Below are positions 36,940 to 48,460 of a stretch of DNA of 64,000 nucleotides, piece after piece. This DNA comes from Solea solea (Eukaryota > Chordata > Actinopteri > Pleuronectiformes > Soleidae). The stretch is from the NCBI RefSeq assembly GCF_958295425.1, contig NC_081146.1, forward strand, positions 4,774,041-4,838,040, in the 5' to 3' direction. The position numbers and the translations under genes are program-made. Position 1 is the first letter of the stretch; the number at the start of each line of letters is the position of its first letter. The notes under the pieces were generated by a model. That model worked only from the letters and a program-made list of their open reading frames with translations. It did not search any database and was not told the origin of the DNA.

Positions 36940-37115
36940 CTACTGAGTAGCATTTAGAGACATCTAATGGTGAGACGATTCGCTCATCCCTCCCTTTCCC
37001 AAGCACATCAGGGAACTACGGTGGCCTTTTGCATCCATTTGAGCTGCTATGCAAACATGGCTGTGCATATTGCAGCTTTTGCAAAAAACAAACATAGTAC
37101 AGCCTTGAGTATTAA
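36940..37115. mobile_element. fish MITE-like repeat, left part of split copy 2
   Basis: CTACTGAGTAGCATTTAGAG then ACATCTAATGGTGAGACG, followed by AACTACGGTGGCCTTTTGC, matches the left half of the common fish repeat that begins with TGTAAGATTTAGTGACATCT-like DNA. The right half appears at about 37795-37901, after an inserted copy C. No coding sequence. Confidence 0.45.
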
Positions 37116-37122
37116 GGTTGGC

Positions 37123-37450
37123 TATAGCGCTGAAACAATTCATCGATTCAACGATTAATAGATGACTAAATTAATCGACAACTATTTTGATAATCGATTA
37201 ATCACTAATAAAAAAAGAAGCCTTTTTTATGATTAAAACAAGATTTCCGATTGTTTAATCTTTTTAAATGTGAGTATTTTCTTCATTTCTTTGCTCTGGA
37301 TAACAAAGAAATCATTAAAAGTTAATCATTTGAGAACATCATTATTTCCAGGTTTGACGAACACCGATCAACATTTGTTATGGTTTTCTGATATTTTATG
37401 GACCAAAAAAAATAATCGACGATGAAAATAATCGTTAGTTGCAGCTCTAG
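37123..37450 (-). mobile_element. CGATTAAT-type fish MITE-like repeat, copy C
   Basis: It is reverse-oriented relative to A and B: it starts GCTGAAACAATTCATCGATT and ends CGTTAGTTGCAGCTCTAG. The interior has CCAGGTTTGACGAACACCGA and TGATATTTTATGGACC, the reverse complements of motifs in copy A. It sits between the two halves of another repeat, consistent with insertion into it. Confidence 0.65.
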
Positions 37451-37794
37451 TTGGCTAATTTAGATAAAATACTGTATCTGGACCTATGTTACACTGCACT
37501 TGAAATTTGATTGGATTTATGTCAAGCATCTGTTCAATATTTACTGTGTTACAGATTAAAAACAAGATCTATGAACTAAAACACTCTGATGCAAGGATGA
37601 AAACTGTAAGACATGAATTGTTCCTAACATTCTAACATGTATTACCCGGCATAGAACAAACTGAGATCTGTAAATTATAATAATCAAATTGCAGTCTTTA
37701 TAATTTGCTACTTTTGTTTAAAACTGCAATTTTGATTTGAAAACAATTGTTTAGCCACAAAATGTATGTATAAAATGGTTATTCTAAGACTACT

Positions 37795-37901
37795 GAAACC
37801 AAATGATTTTGAACTTTAAGCGACTATACAAACATATTTATTAATGGTATATTCAATAAACTCATAAACCCTCCTAAAGTTGCATACTGGACCTTTAATG
37901 C
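37795..37901. mobile_element. fish MITE-like repeat, right part of split copy 2
   Basis: GCGACTATACAAACATATTT, TATTCAATAAACTC and ACCCTCCTAAAGTTGC end in ATACTGGACCTTTAA. This matches the right end of the repeat whose copy 1 lies at 5733-6009. The terminal CTGGACCTTTAA is the inverted form of the family's start. Confidence 0.45.
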
Positions 37902-38180
37902 AGATAACAAAAGTGATTATATGGCATTCCTTGACCAGTAAAACATGCCCTGTGTAGAGTTTCTTTATAAAGTCTACAAAGTTCAGTAAAAGGCCACAGG
38001 AACAAACACAAAATGCAAAACTAAACTGGAGGGAGGAGAGAGCGGTCTTGAAGTGAAGGTAGTCAAAGGTGGTGACCAAAGGCAATACATCGCCCCATGT
38101 CCAGGCCAATTCCAATCAATCACTGGAGCTGAAGTGAAGTCAACTCCAGGCTAGTCAGTCAGCCAGGCCCCCCATTACAT

Positions 38181-38274
<94 letters not shown>

Positions 38275-38318
38275 CTGTCTGCCTCTCTGGCCATGAGTCA
38301 GTGGCCCTCTGGGGCCAA

Positions 38319-38365
<47 letters not shown>

Positions 38366-40079
38366 TATACTCACACTGCACCTGCTGGATCCTGCAGTTA
38401 CCAGCTGTCAATTCCACATGTGCTGTGCTGTCTGTTTAGAGAGTGTGTGTGTGTGTGTGTGTGTGTGTAAAGAGTAGAGGTGCAGCATAGTTGAACACGT
38501 CAGCTGAGCCATTAACGGTGAGGAAGAAAAAAACCAGGGTCGTTTAAGGACATTTAACACCATTCAACAGAATTCAAACAACACTGGCTGTCAAGCCATA
38601 CATTAATCATCTTTGTGTTCATTACATGACTCAATTTTGTTGAACAACAATTAAGTGTAAAAGTGTTTTTGACAATATTTCTTGAAATATTCCGGGAAAG
38701 AACATGATGGCTATGCCTTCATCATAATCAAATCTTTACAACATGTCAATTAGTTAACTGCTAAGATAAAATTAAATAAAAATCAATTTTAATACAGTAG
38801 TGAAGTAATTTACAAAAACAAAAATATTCCCCTTTGTTACCTGTCATTATTTCTTTCCCCTCAGTTCCTCTGATCTCTGCAATCATTATGTTTATTAGAA
38901 GGAATTAAATGCAGTTTTAAATGTAAAAACTTCAGATGTGTGTGATCTATTTATTCATTAATGATGACATTTAATTGTTAATTTAACAATTAGTAGCCAT
39001 TGAGCAGTGGGTAAAAAAATTTAAACTACAGTGGTTACAATGTGAACAAACAACTGACAACTGTAACAGGACAAATAACTATTAAGCAGTAAAATGGATA
39101 GTTTTGGTGGAAGAATAAGACACATTACAGTGTTTACCTCTAGGGCATGACCTTAATCCTAAACTCCCTCCACCCTCTGTAAGGGACAGGGAGATAGGAA
39201 GTCAGGCTCAGACAATGAAAAACGTGTCTGTTTTGGGGGGAAAAAATCAATAATGTGTTGTGATGTGAAACTGATTCCCCACTGGATTTCGCTGTGCTCT
39301 GTGCAAGCCCATTCTCTGTGTGGCCCTGAGGTAAATAGTGTACTTTGTTACAGTGTGTAGCTGTAAGCCTTGGAGACCTGTGCAGCGATTAAGCCGTATT
39401 GGAGCACATTAACCCAGGCCATGTCATGGCAGGCTGAAACAGGCCTGGCACGGAAGGAAAAAGGATGAAGACAGGGTACACTAGAGGGAAAGATGAGGAA
39501 ACAAGGGGATCAAAAGGAAATGAAATGAAAGTTAGACAAGATGGGAGGGCAGGGAGAGAGAAATGCAGAAGTAGATAAAAAAAAAACAGTGATAAAAAGA
39601 TTTGTGCACGGATCATCATACAGGGCAGCATTTTTACAAAGATACACTCTCACATTCAAAGAAAGACAAGACATATACCATGCAAACACTTTGTAGTGTC
39701 ACTGCTGTCACTAAAGAGAAAGACTGGGGGTAGCTATGGTGATAGAGGGATGGATTGAGGATGGAAAAAGGAAAAGAGAGAAACTACAGGGACGAGAGAG
39801 TGACAAATTCCCTGCTGATGCCTATTTACAGGCTATTCCCCTGAACCGCAGAAACCCACAGTCTAAACCCTCTTTCTCATTTCCCCCTCTTTATTTATTC
39901 CTCTCCTTCCTTGTGGTGAATTTGTCACTTTTGCATAATGGTGCTGTACACTGGTGTGGTGTGAGGTGCCGGTGGATGTGGGACTGCAAGACGAGCAAAC
40001 CAAGGTGTGATGGTAATGGAAGACAGGAGAGAAAGGAGTTGATAGCAGTAAATCCTTCCTCAATCTCTGAGGGAGAATA
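37902..40079. other. non-coding stretch with long (CA)n cluster
   Basis: The main feature is (CA)n at 38182-38272 and 38320-38360, with (TG)n at 38443-38468. The remainder is AT-rich to about 39130 and then GA-rich in part (39430-39800). No gene evidence was seen. Confidence 0.5.
38182..38360. repeat. two (CA)n microsatellites with 47-bp unique spacer
   Basis: The first block (38182-38272) is CA with one short CGCG interruption; the second (38320-38360) is pure. An inverse (TG)n block follows at 38443-38468, so the second CA block and the TG block can pair. Confidence 0.9.
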
Positions 40080-40930
40080 ATCTCTGACCATCTTCCTATA
40101 CGCACAACCCCCTCTTTTACTGTCCCCCTCTTGCCCCCGTAACCCACCTCTCCCCTCTTGTATAACAGCCCTCCCTTCACACTTTCCTCCCTCTCTCTCC
40201 TCTGTCTCTGCCCACCCCTCCTCCCCCACTTTGTCTCTCCAGGAGGCAGTTGTCAATCAAGAGCGTCTCCCACAATCCCTCTGGAGCTCATTGTGCCCGC
40301 GGTCGCTGGCGGAGGCAGGCGTTGCGAGGCGGTGGAGAGCCGCAGATGGAGGGAGCACTGTCAATCATTGTCACTAATTATTAATTTCTGTCACTCAGGG
40401 CCCCGTGGCAGCCACGTAACAGGGGCCTATCACTCTCTCCGTCTCCCTACCTTCCTTCCTCCCTTCCTACCTTCCTTCTCCTCTACACTCATTCTGCAGG
40501 TTGGTCTGCATCCCTCTGTCCCTCCCATGTTCAGTCCCACTCTACCTCCCTTGCCCCTCGTTAAAGTCTCTGCCTCTCCTTTCTCCTTTGCCTCTTTCGT
40601 TCAGGTCGCCTGTTGTTTCCATTCCTCCTTCCTCTCGATCCTTGGCTCTCTCTTTCCTCTTTCCCCACTCTGTCTTTCTCAACATTCCCAGGGTGAAGTG
40701 ATTTGGTATGCCACCCCAAGCTCAAAAAGTTCAACCTTTCATTATGTGGTGCACGTGCACTCAGAACTGCCCCCTCTCCTCTCCCCTCCCCTCCTCTCCT
40801 CTCCCATGCATCACCAGGTCAGTCCCCTTGACTCTCTTCTCCCTTTTAATTGTATTCTGCCCTCCACCCCACTCAGCGTCTCATTTTTCCCAAATGACCT
40901 TACAACACACCTCATCCAAGTCCTCCTCTA
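40080..40930. repeat. pyrimidine-rich (CT/CCTT) tract around a unique core
   Basis: The plus strand is heavily C/T from about 40080-40240 and 40435-40930, with CTTCCTTCCTCC-type and CTCTCCTCTCC-type repeats. This produces a 257-codon Ser/Pro/Leu-rich open frame that has no start context or protein similarity and is rejected as a gene. The middle (40230-40430) is unique and listed separately. Confidence 0.6.
40230..40430. promoter_or_regulatory. candidate conserved regulatory island
   Basis: GGCAGTTGTCAATCAAGAGC, GAGCACTGTCAATCATTGTC and ACTAATTATTAATTTCTGTC are embedded in a pyrimidine-rich setting. There are two TGTCAATCA motifs (PBX/MEIS-like TGTCAATCA) about 105 bp apart plus a TAATTATTAATT core. 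This looks like a good homeodomain-cofactor target. Confidence 0.4.
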
Positions 40931-41187
40931 ATTCCAGAGGAATCCTCAAAATACAAGAAACAGACTTTTTTCCCCCCCCTCTCTTTTTTAAGCTCAGGCT
41001 CAGCGGGTCTCTTGATGTTTTCAATTTGCTCACCAGTGCTTTCACCTGTGATGTCACTGTGATGGTGGCTAATGAGGGAGGCCTGACCCGCATGTAGGTG
41101 TGACTGAGGATGGAGCCGGTCCACTCCGCTAAGGGTTCTGATCCACTCCAACCCTCACCTCATTACCAGAAGTGGTGGGCTGGGAGC

Positions 41188-41256
41188 AGACAGAGAGAGA
41201 CAGAGAGAGAGACAGAGAGAGAGACAGAGAGAGAGACAGAGAGAGAGAGAGAGAGC
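41188..41256. repeat. (CAGAGAGAGA)n / GA-rich microsatellite
   Basis: About 70 bp with tandem units of 10-12 bp based on CAGAGAGA. The Arg/Glu-rich frames over it are artefacts. Confidence 0.85.
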
Positions 41257-42132
41257 ATCCACATGCACACACATATGCACACCAAGTACGCCAGACAGGT
41301 GCCTATCCTGCAGGTGCAGAATGTCAGGTGCACAGGACTAATTCTAACAAATACCATTACTATGTTCATAGTCATATTTACAGTAACAACATTATCAAAA
41401 TAAATATACTATAACCCCAAAAACCTCCAGTTGACAGTGGTCACCACTGTGTGCTCAGAGCAGGGAGAAATGGTTAGCATTTGATGCACATGTGTGATGC
41501 ACATCTCTCAGCCTAAGACAAGGACCTAACGGTGACTGACAGAGAGCAAATGCTAAATTGTACCAGCCAGAGGGAAGCTTCAGTTAGTGTTAGCTCAAAT
41601 GATATTATAATGAAAAGATCCAAGTCTTCAGGTTTCCAATTGGAAGAAAATGAAAGCCTATATAGTAATGTGTTCTTTTGTTAACAGTAAATTGTAGCAA
41701 TAAATCTAAATCTACACAATGATGTTAAAGATAAAGAACAAAGGATATTAAGCTTAATGGCATGGGACCAGTTTAAAAATCTTTACATCTTTTATTTACC
41801 ATAAGTGAAGGTATAACTACAGAAATGTCAAACAAATGCCATTATAAGTGCAACTCACATGACTCATCCACATTTCTCCATTTGTATTTAAAGATGTATA
41901 AATTCTGCATCTAATAAATACACCTGCCTACCCCAGGACTGAAATTAAGTCATAGACTGAATATAAAAAAAATGAGTCAGGGAGTATTCATACCGTTTTC
42001 AGGTGTGGTCGTAAGGATGGAAATTACTGCTATTACTAATGCTGGCCCGGACACAATGTTTTTATCTGAAATCACTGTTTTCAAATGAAAACATAGGATT
42101 ACATTTGCACAGTAAACACATGGCAGACATTA
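41257..42132. other. AT-rich non-coding stretch
   Basis: No repeat identity, RNA gene or coding sequence was recognised. Confidence 0.45.
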
Positions 42133-42640
42133 GGGGTGGGAATCACAGGGTACCTCATGATAAATATGTGATACATGGTCCAATAATATCACAATACAAC
42201 GATTCTGTGATGATCAATATGTTGCAACACAATCATATACATCACGATATCTGTCTAACTGAAGTTTATTTATTTAAATTTAAAAGTGCAGGATTTCTCT
42301 GTTTATTCTATGTATTGAATGTGGATGGAGCATCTCTTAACATAGATTCCTCCACCATTATCCCACTGTAAACTCCCTCTTCCTCGGCCAGGTAACTTTC
42401 CCTCATTCATTTGAGCAGCATCCCTGTGAGGAGATGCTGTGATGTAGCGATGCCCAGTTAGTGAAGCTGGCAGGGACTGTTTAATTTAGAGGGCCTCAAT
42501 TTGTTAGAGGGCCTCAATTTGTTAATTAAAATATCGGTATTTGCCGATATCGATCATTGGCGTATCGATCATCACATTGGAAGGAAGGACGACGATATAT
42601 CACCAAAACCATATTTTGGCTGACCCCTAACAGACATTAT
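42133..42640. mobile_element. degraded fish repeat(s) with CGATA motifs
   Basis: GGGGTGGGAATCACAGGGTA then CCTCATGATAAATATGTGAT and CACGATATCTG at 42133-42270, and GTATTTGCCGATATCGATC at about 42537-42555, then GACGATATATCACCAAAACC. Runs of ACGATA and ATCACGATA are typical of fish non-autonomous elements that start TAGGGGTGGG. There is also an 18-bp tandem duplication (GAGGGCCTCAATTTGTTA) at about 42489-42524. Boundaries are uncertain. Confidence 0.35.
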
Positions 42641-42810
42641 TCACTAACAGGTTGCACACATCAACAAATATTTTATTAATTTATAAAAGTAAAGTCAATA
42701 AAGCAATTTTATGTCTATAACTATCTTATTGCCAATCACATGCTATACAAATCAAACACAGACTCTTTCTGCACTCAAATTTGCACTCACTCACTAACAA
42801 AGTGCATTCA

Positions 42811-42827
42811 CCCCCCCCCCCCCCCCC
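42811..42827. repeat. C17 homopolymer
   Basis: Seventeen C in a row. Confidence 0.8.
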
Positions 42828-43617
42828 TTACAGTTAAATTTACACAAACACACATAGCCTTTTTGAAAGACACACTCTGCACACACCATATACATCATCT
42901 CCGCCGTCTCCTCCAGGATTACAATTCACGACAGACCTATGCTGTTCTAATGAGGCCAGGAAGAGGCCAGCTGGACACCACTGATCCTTCACCTCCCTCC
43001 TCCCTCTCCATCTATACCCACGCACACACCCCCGTTCTTCTGTCCCCACAAGCCCCCGCCTGCCCCGCAGTCCTGCTCTGCATACAGACATTAGCAACCT
43101 TCTACCCCTAACCTTCTGTCTCCCTGCACCCTCCTCTCATCTCCACCTCCCTCTCTCCAGAGCTTGTCTGCCTCTTTTCCTCTGTCTCCTTTCTTTCCTG
43201 TCGATCTTTTTTCCACAGTGCCTGTCACTTTTCCTTTCACTTTACCTTGTCTTCTCATCTCTGCTGTTTTTTTTCCCCTTTTGCCTTCCTCCATCTCCTC
43301 TTTCTCATCTCCTCTTACCTGTCACTGTCTTTCTCTTCCCATCTGATTGTCTCTTTACTCCCCTTATCTATCCATCCCTCTATGTGTCGCCAACCTCCTC
43401 TCTCTCTCTCTCTCCCCCTCCCTCCCTCACTGTGGGTTTGTTTTGTGTGTGTGTGTGTGTGGGTGGGTGTGTGTGTATGTGTGTGTCAGCATTCAGCACC
43501 TTAGTGGAGACAGGGTTTATTGGGGTAATGCATTTATCACTGTTGCAAGCCAGGGCCTCACCTCCTTCTTTGAGCCAGTGAGTAATGAAAATGGGATCAC
43601 TTCTGACAACACTCTGC

Positions 43618-43659
<42 letters not shown>

Positions 43660-44130
43660 CACTCCTGTGCGCACACATACCCACAAAACACAAAAACAAA
43701 TATCCATGCTTGTTGCAACAAAATGCTCCCTTTTAACACACAGGTTTGTGCACAACAAAAGCAATGCAACCCAATCCTAAAGAACTGGAGACCTAAACTG
43801 TATCGTATTACAAACATAAGGGATTGTGTTTCAGAAAACGCAGTGAAAGAAGTTGTCACCCTCCCACCATCACACTATTTGTTTCTTTTTATCATGACAT
43901 TAATGTACACTCCGTAGTTTTCTAGGGTACACAAAGTGAAAATGATCACACAGTTGAGTTCCTTTTCTAAAACTAAAAAAAGTATAACCTTCAAAAAGGT
44001 AGGATTTATTGCAGGACTACTCTTCTAGACTGCATTTGTTGTAGCTAGGTGTTTCCACTAAACTAAATGTATTTTATTTCAATAAAACTGAGAAACTATT
44101 GCCACTTTTACGTAAATTGATTTTGTGAAT
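42828..44130. other. non-coding stretch, CT-rich with (CA)n
   Basis: A pyrimidine-rich tract covers about 43105-43440, GT-rich DNA about 43442-43488, and (CA)n 43619-43656. All longer frames overlap these tracts. Confidence 0.5.
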
Positions 44131-44496
44131 TCTAGAACTCAAACGATTACTCAAACGATTACTAAATTAATCGTCAACTATTTTGATAATCGATTCTTCA
44201 GTTTGAGTGTTTTCTAAAGAATTAAAACCAGTGTCTGTGATTTTTCAGCTGCTTAAATGTGAATATTGTCTGGTTTCTTTGCTCCATATAACTAAGAAAT
44301 CATTCAAACTGAATCATTTTGGTTTGTGGACAAAAACAAGACATTTGACAACATCATCATTTCCAGGTTTGACAAACACTGATCAATATTTTTCAACATT
44401 TTATGACATTTTATGGACCAAATGATTACTCGATTAATCAAGAAAAGAATCGAGAGATTAATCGATTATGAAATTATTCGTTAGTTACAGCCATAG
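44131..44496 (-). mobile_element. CGATTAAT-type fish MITE-like repeat, copy D
   Basis: It is oriented like copy C: TCTAGAACTCAAACGATTAC, a second ACTCAAACGATTAC copy beside it (local duplication), AATTAATCGTCAACTATTTT, CCAGGTTTGACAAACACTGA, and the end CGTTAGTTACAGCCATAG. Length is about 365 bp. It has no coding sequence. Confidence 0.65.
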
Positions 44497-44639
44497 TGAA
44501 TTTAATCCATAGCAGCTTTGGCATCTCATGATCAGGGTTATATAAATAGAAAAAGTACAAACTGTCACTTTCATATTGTTTATAGTTTACTATGTTGGTT
44601 GAGCATTTGTATTATCTATTTATCTTATTCATTCTACAT

Positions 44640-44730
44640 TTTGTTTTATTCTTATTCTTGTGTATCCCTTATTTCATTGCTGTGTAAATTTGAATTTCCC
44701 AAGGGGATCAATAACCACTCATATTATCCT
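44640..44730. mobile_element. fish retroposon tail-like fragment
   Basis: GTGTAAATTTGAATTTCCC followed by AAGGGGATCAATAA resembles the common fish repeat end with TTTCCCC and GGATCAATAAA. A similar motif, in the other orientation, occurs near 55655-55678. The assignment is tentative. Confidence 0.3.
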
Positions 44731-45120
44731 AATATGGTTTTCATTTTTGTCACGTCATGATATTGTCATATTATAAGGATGATTTTGAGGAGATCCCAAG
44801 AGCCATAAGATAACAATATCTACGGCCAATAGAACATTCAGATATTCGATCTCATCTCAGCATACAGGAATACTTCAATGGTACGATGAATTTCCCCTAA
44901 CATATAGCCCACACAGTGAGACCAATTTGCAAACCATGAACTTGGAGAACCATTACACCCCTAGTGGTGACAGCACGTCTAACAATATCTATAGTTTATC
45001 ATCATGTCATACCACAATTCTTCATAATGCTTGGTTGGTGTTTGAAAACTAAAGAATTGATTTCAACATCACAACAAAAACATGTGATAATGTTGTTGAA
45101 TTGTGATTTGCACTTCTGAA

Positions 45121-45400
45121 TAGGCCTGAGCAATTAATCATATTTTAATCAATCACGATTTTGGCGTCGTACGATTAAATTAGCATGATCGTTCGATATG
45201 GACAACGCATGCTCTGCCAATAAAATATCTCCAGCTGTGAAGTGGCAGCTCGCTCGTTAAGTACTGCTCCTCTGTTTTCCCCCTTGGTTCCCGCCTGCAG
45301 CAGGTAGCAGAGCAGACTGTGTTCAGTCAACGAAAAGAGCGTGACGACAAAGCCGGCAGAAAAAACCCATGTCTATCATGTGGGGAGATTTTTTGATACA
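45121..45400. mobile_element. degraded hAT-like fish repeat
   Basis: AGGCCTGAGCAATTAATCAT, AATCACGATTTTGGCGTCG and ACGATTAAATTAGCATGATC are followed by ATGCTCTGCCAATAAAATAT. The AATCACGATT and ACGATTAAAT pattern is typical of a fish non-autonomous element end. A GC-richer part (45240-45360) follows. No transposase frame was seen. Confidence 0.35.
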
Positions 45401-47572
45401 ACAACATTCAACAGAATATTGCACTACAAAATGTACAGTTAAGAGTCATGTGGCAGCACAACCAATGACACGGATGACACACAGAAAGTGAGATAAAGGT
45501 GCAGAAAAGTAACAAAGACAAAGAGACAGATAAAGGATGTCAAAATAAAATTACAACACATGACATGTAGAAGACAAGTCGCTGCTTGGCACAATGTCTT
45601 TTAACATTCTTATGAGGCCCATGTCGGTGTTTTTTAACAGTGTGACACTGTGTTTTATTTCCGTAACGTGGACGTACTGATGTTCTTTAACACTGTTATG
45701 AGGGCGTATCCAAATGATGCATTGTTTTTTTATGGAAGGACGTTACAATGAGGCAGTTGGATTGTTTTTCAAGCCTTAATCAGGTGGTTTTTACTCACTG
45801 TGCCTAAATCTAACCAGGAAATGTTAATCATTACCCTCATTTCTGTCAAAAGCACAAGTAATTAAACGCTATCGGGTAGATATGAACATTTACAAACATG
45901 TAAATAAGTAACGTGATTTCAGTAAGGAAGTGAGTTCACACATCCTGTATCTGTTTCTGCAGAGATGTACAGTTGCGACATATGATCCTGAAGACGTCTG
46001 CTGTGCCAATAAAAAGGTTTTTGTTCTTAAAATCCTAAAGAAATAAAAAATAAAAATACTATAAAAAGATAAGATAATCATTATCATTTTGGCCATAATC
46101 ATGGAGCACTACTTCTGGGCCACTGTGAAAAATAATAATGTCCAAGAATATAAACCAACGAGTTAAAGTAAAAGAAAAGTTCATTAATACATTTTTTATT
46201 GAATTGAGAGGCAACATTTTCAGCCGTTTCAACTATCGTTTGCTTGGTAGGAAAAAAAAAATCAGGTAAGGATCAAGTGTTAATGGCCAGGGGTGCTTGT
46301 CTAATCCCATTTGGTCTAGCAGCATTGGGAGGGTGGGGGAGGTCTTCACCGGTTTAAAACGATATCATCAAAACAGGTATCCCAGCGAGGCTCTGATTGG
46401 CTTTGACAGAACAAAACAATCGCCGCAGCAAAGGACTCAAGCACCTCCCACTACATTAAACTCAAAAGAGGACAAGGTCAGATCAACAGCGGTATAAAGT
46501 TTAGTCTTAGAAAACAAACTTCTCTCCAAACTGCCTCCTTTAACACGGTGTTATGTAGCAGAAGAGAGCATTGCTAATACACCAAGCGGTGCGTGGAGAG
46601 CTTGAGTCAAAGGACTGCTGACTAATGTGCCGAAATGGTTGGAAATACTCTGTGGTATTGCAGATGGCAAAGGTATTTGTTATTCATATGGCCCTCAAGG
46701 TGCAACCACAAGGCTTGCATCAAAGTGTGTGTCTGCATGTGCATGTGTTGATGTCTACGGGTGTACACTGTTGTGTGTGTGTGTCCCGTGCTGCATCCGC
46801 AGTGCTGAGGATGCCATTAATGCTGGCTGCTGATCGCCCTACCACATTTAAATAACAATAGTGCAGTCAGAGAAAGCATCGGTGTGAATCCAACCCGCAA
46901 AACACCCAGGAGCTGCAGGCCCCACTCCTAGTGTGTGTGTACGTGTGTGTGTGTGAGAGAGAGTGGATTTGTGGATGTGTGCAAGTTAAGGTGCACAAGC
47001 ATCCACACACATGTGACTCTGAGAAAAAGTAAGACAAAGACAGGTGAGGAGAGCGAGGAAGACAGCAAGAGAGGGGGAGACAGGCTGCAGCAGAGTGAGT
47101 GTGTGGTGCAGATAGGTTATGCGATGACAAACTGCAGGTCTAGGGAGCTGCCACATTATTACTGGTGGGCCCGGATTCTTCTGTGGATGAGCCACCTGTC
47201 TTTTAAAATAAATATAGCCCTGGGCAAGAGGTGGACACAGGAGTGACTGTAGGACTACAGTCGTAATTTTCACCTCAGAAATAATAGATATTTCAACTTT
47301 TCCTCTCAGTGCCACCTTCTTCTGCAATACATCACACACAGCAAGTGACAGCAGAACATTTCTGTCATTATAAATTCATTTTGGACAGCTCACTACGAGC
47401 ATCATAAAGCACAGCAGTGATATCACACAGGAGCACAGATGATATGCCCAAGAACAGGAACCTCAAATTATATTTATCCGACATGTCAGTTATTTTAGTC
47501 TGGAGCAACACAACTGCAACTGAGATGGACTGTGAGGAGAAGGCAGACACAACATACACGACAATACAGTAT
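45401..47572. other. non-coding stretch
   Basis: It is AT-rich with a short GT tract at about 46931-46955 and GA-rich DNA near 47040-47080. No gene or clear repeat was recognised. Confidence 0.4.
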
Positions 47573-47861
47573 AGGGCCGCACAATCTACATCACACATGC
47601 ATCGTCATCAGGACATTAACATGCACAATATACATAAAGCAATAGATATACATGTCAGAAAGACACACTAAACTGGAGTAAATGTTCCTCATGCTAGTTT
47701 TGTTTGGACAAGAACTTATACCATAAACGTAGATATAGTTGTGTTTGTTTGCTTCTTTCTTTTGTTTACACATGATCCTTATTTCTTTATTTATCATCAT
47801 CACTGCAACATATAACAACCTTATTCCATATTGTATGTTTTCCTAATATTGTGCAGCACTA
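47573..47861. mobile_element. MITE-like repeat with GGGC(C/T)GCACAAT ends
   Basis: It starts AGGGCCGCACAATCTAC and ends TAATATTGTGCAGCACT. The reverse complement of the end is AGTGCTGCACAATATTA, matching the start at 11 of the first 13 positions. The length of 289 bp, lack of coding capacity and AT-rich interior with ACATGCACAATATAC fit a familiar fish non-autonomous DNA transposon. Confidence 0.5.
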
Positions 47862-47904
47862 TAATATAATAATCAGTGGCAGTACATCCACAGAACATAA
47901 CCTC

Positions 47905-48460
47905 TAGGGGTGGGCAATCATTCAATAACGATAGAAATCCCAATATCATTTTCGTCAATATCAGTACAACAAAGATTCAATATAGTGCAACACAACACAT
48001 GACTGCCTTAAATGTGCAAAACGTGCAATTGTGTGTTTGTTTGTTGTGTGTTGTGTGTTAAACCACAATTACTAACTGCAGACAGGGCTGACTTGCAACG
48101 TTATGACTAATCAGCCATCATTTAACGTGATGCAAGGAGATAAATAATAGTCAATCCACAAAAACAGTAAAAAAGAAGCAGCTGTAGTGACCGCAGTCGT
48201 AATTTGCTTAATTCGAAACACCTGCGTCTCTCCTACTGTGACCGTTAAACCTTAGTTGTTGCAGAAAATGGCTGATAAACACAAAACTTAGCGCATATAA
48301 TGTGCGGTAATTGCAGTGGGACTTACCAAGTACGTGCCCTGTAGTCATTTTATCGATAAATCTGGTCCATTTGTTGGTCCAAGTGACTGACGCAGTGTTA
48401 TTGTCCACCTGTAGTTGTTAGCCTCACGTGATGCTAGTGTTAGCTGCTCTTCTGTGGATT
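47905..48460. mobile_element. degraded TAGGGGTGGG-type fish repeat
   Basis: TAGGGGTGGGCAATCATTC followed by AATAACGATAG and CAATATCATTTTCGTCAAT is the usual start of a common fish DNA element. Sequence through about 48440 (TTGTTAGCCTCACGTGATGC, then TAGTGTTAGCTGC) may be its interior. The right end is not defined. Confidence 0.35.

Noticed and set aside
36553..36953. Competing open frames of 80-129 codons on both strands
   Set aside because: No family recognised and no clear splice sites; frames on both strands in the same DNA argue for composition effects.
40158..40931. 257-codon plus-strand open frame
   Set aside because: Ser/Pro/Leu-rich translation of a pyrimidine tract, with no domain, no splice context and competing frames open in the same DNA.
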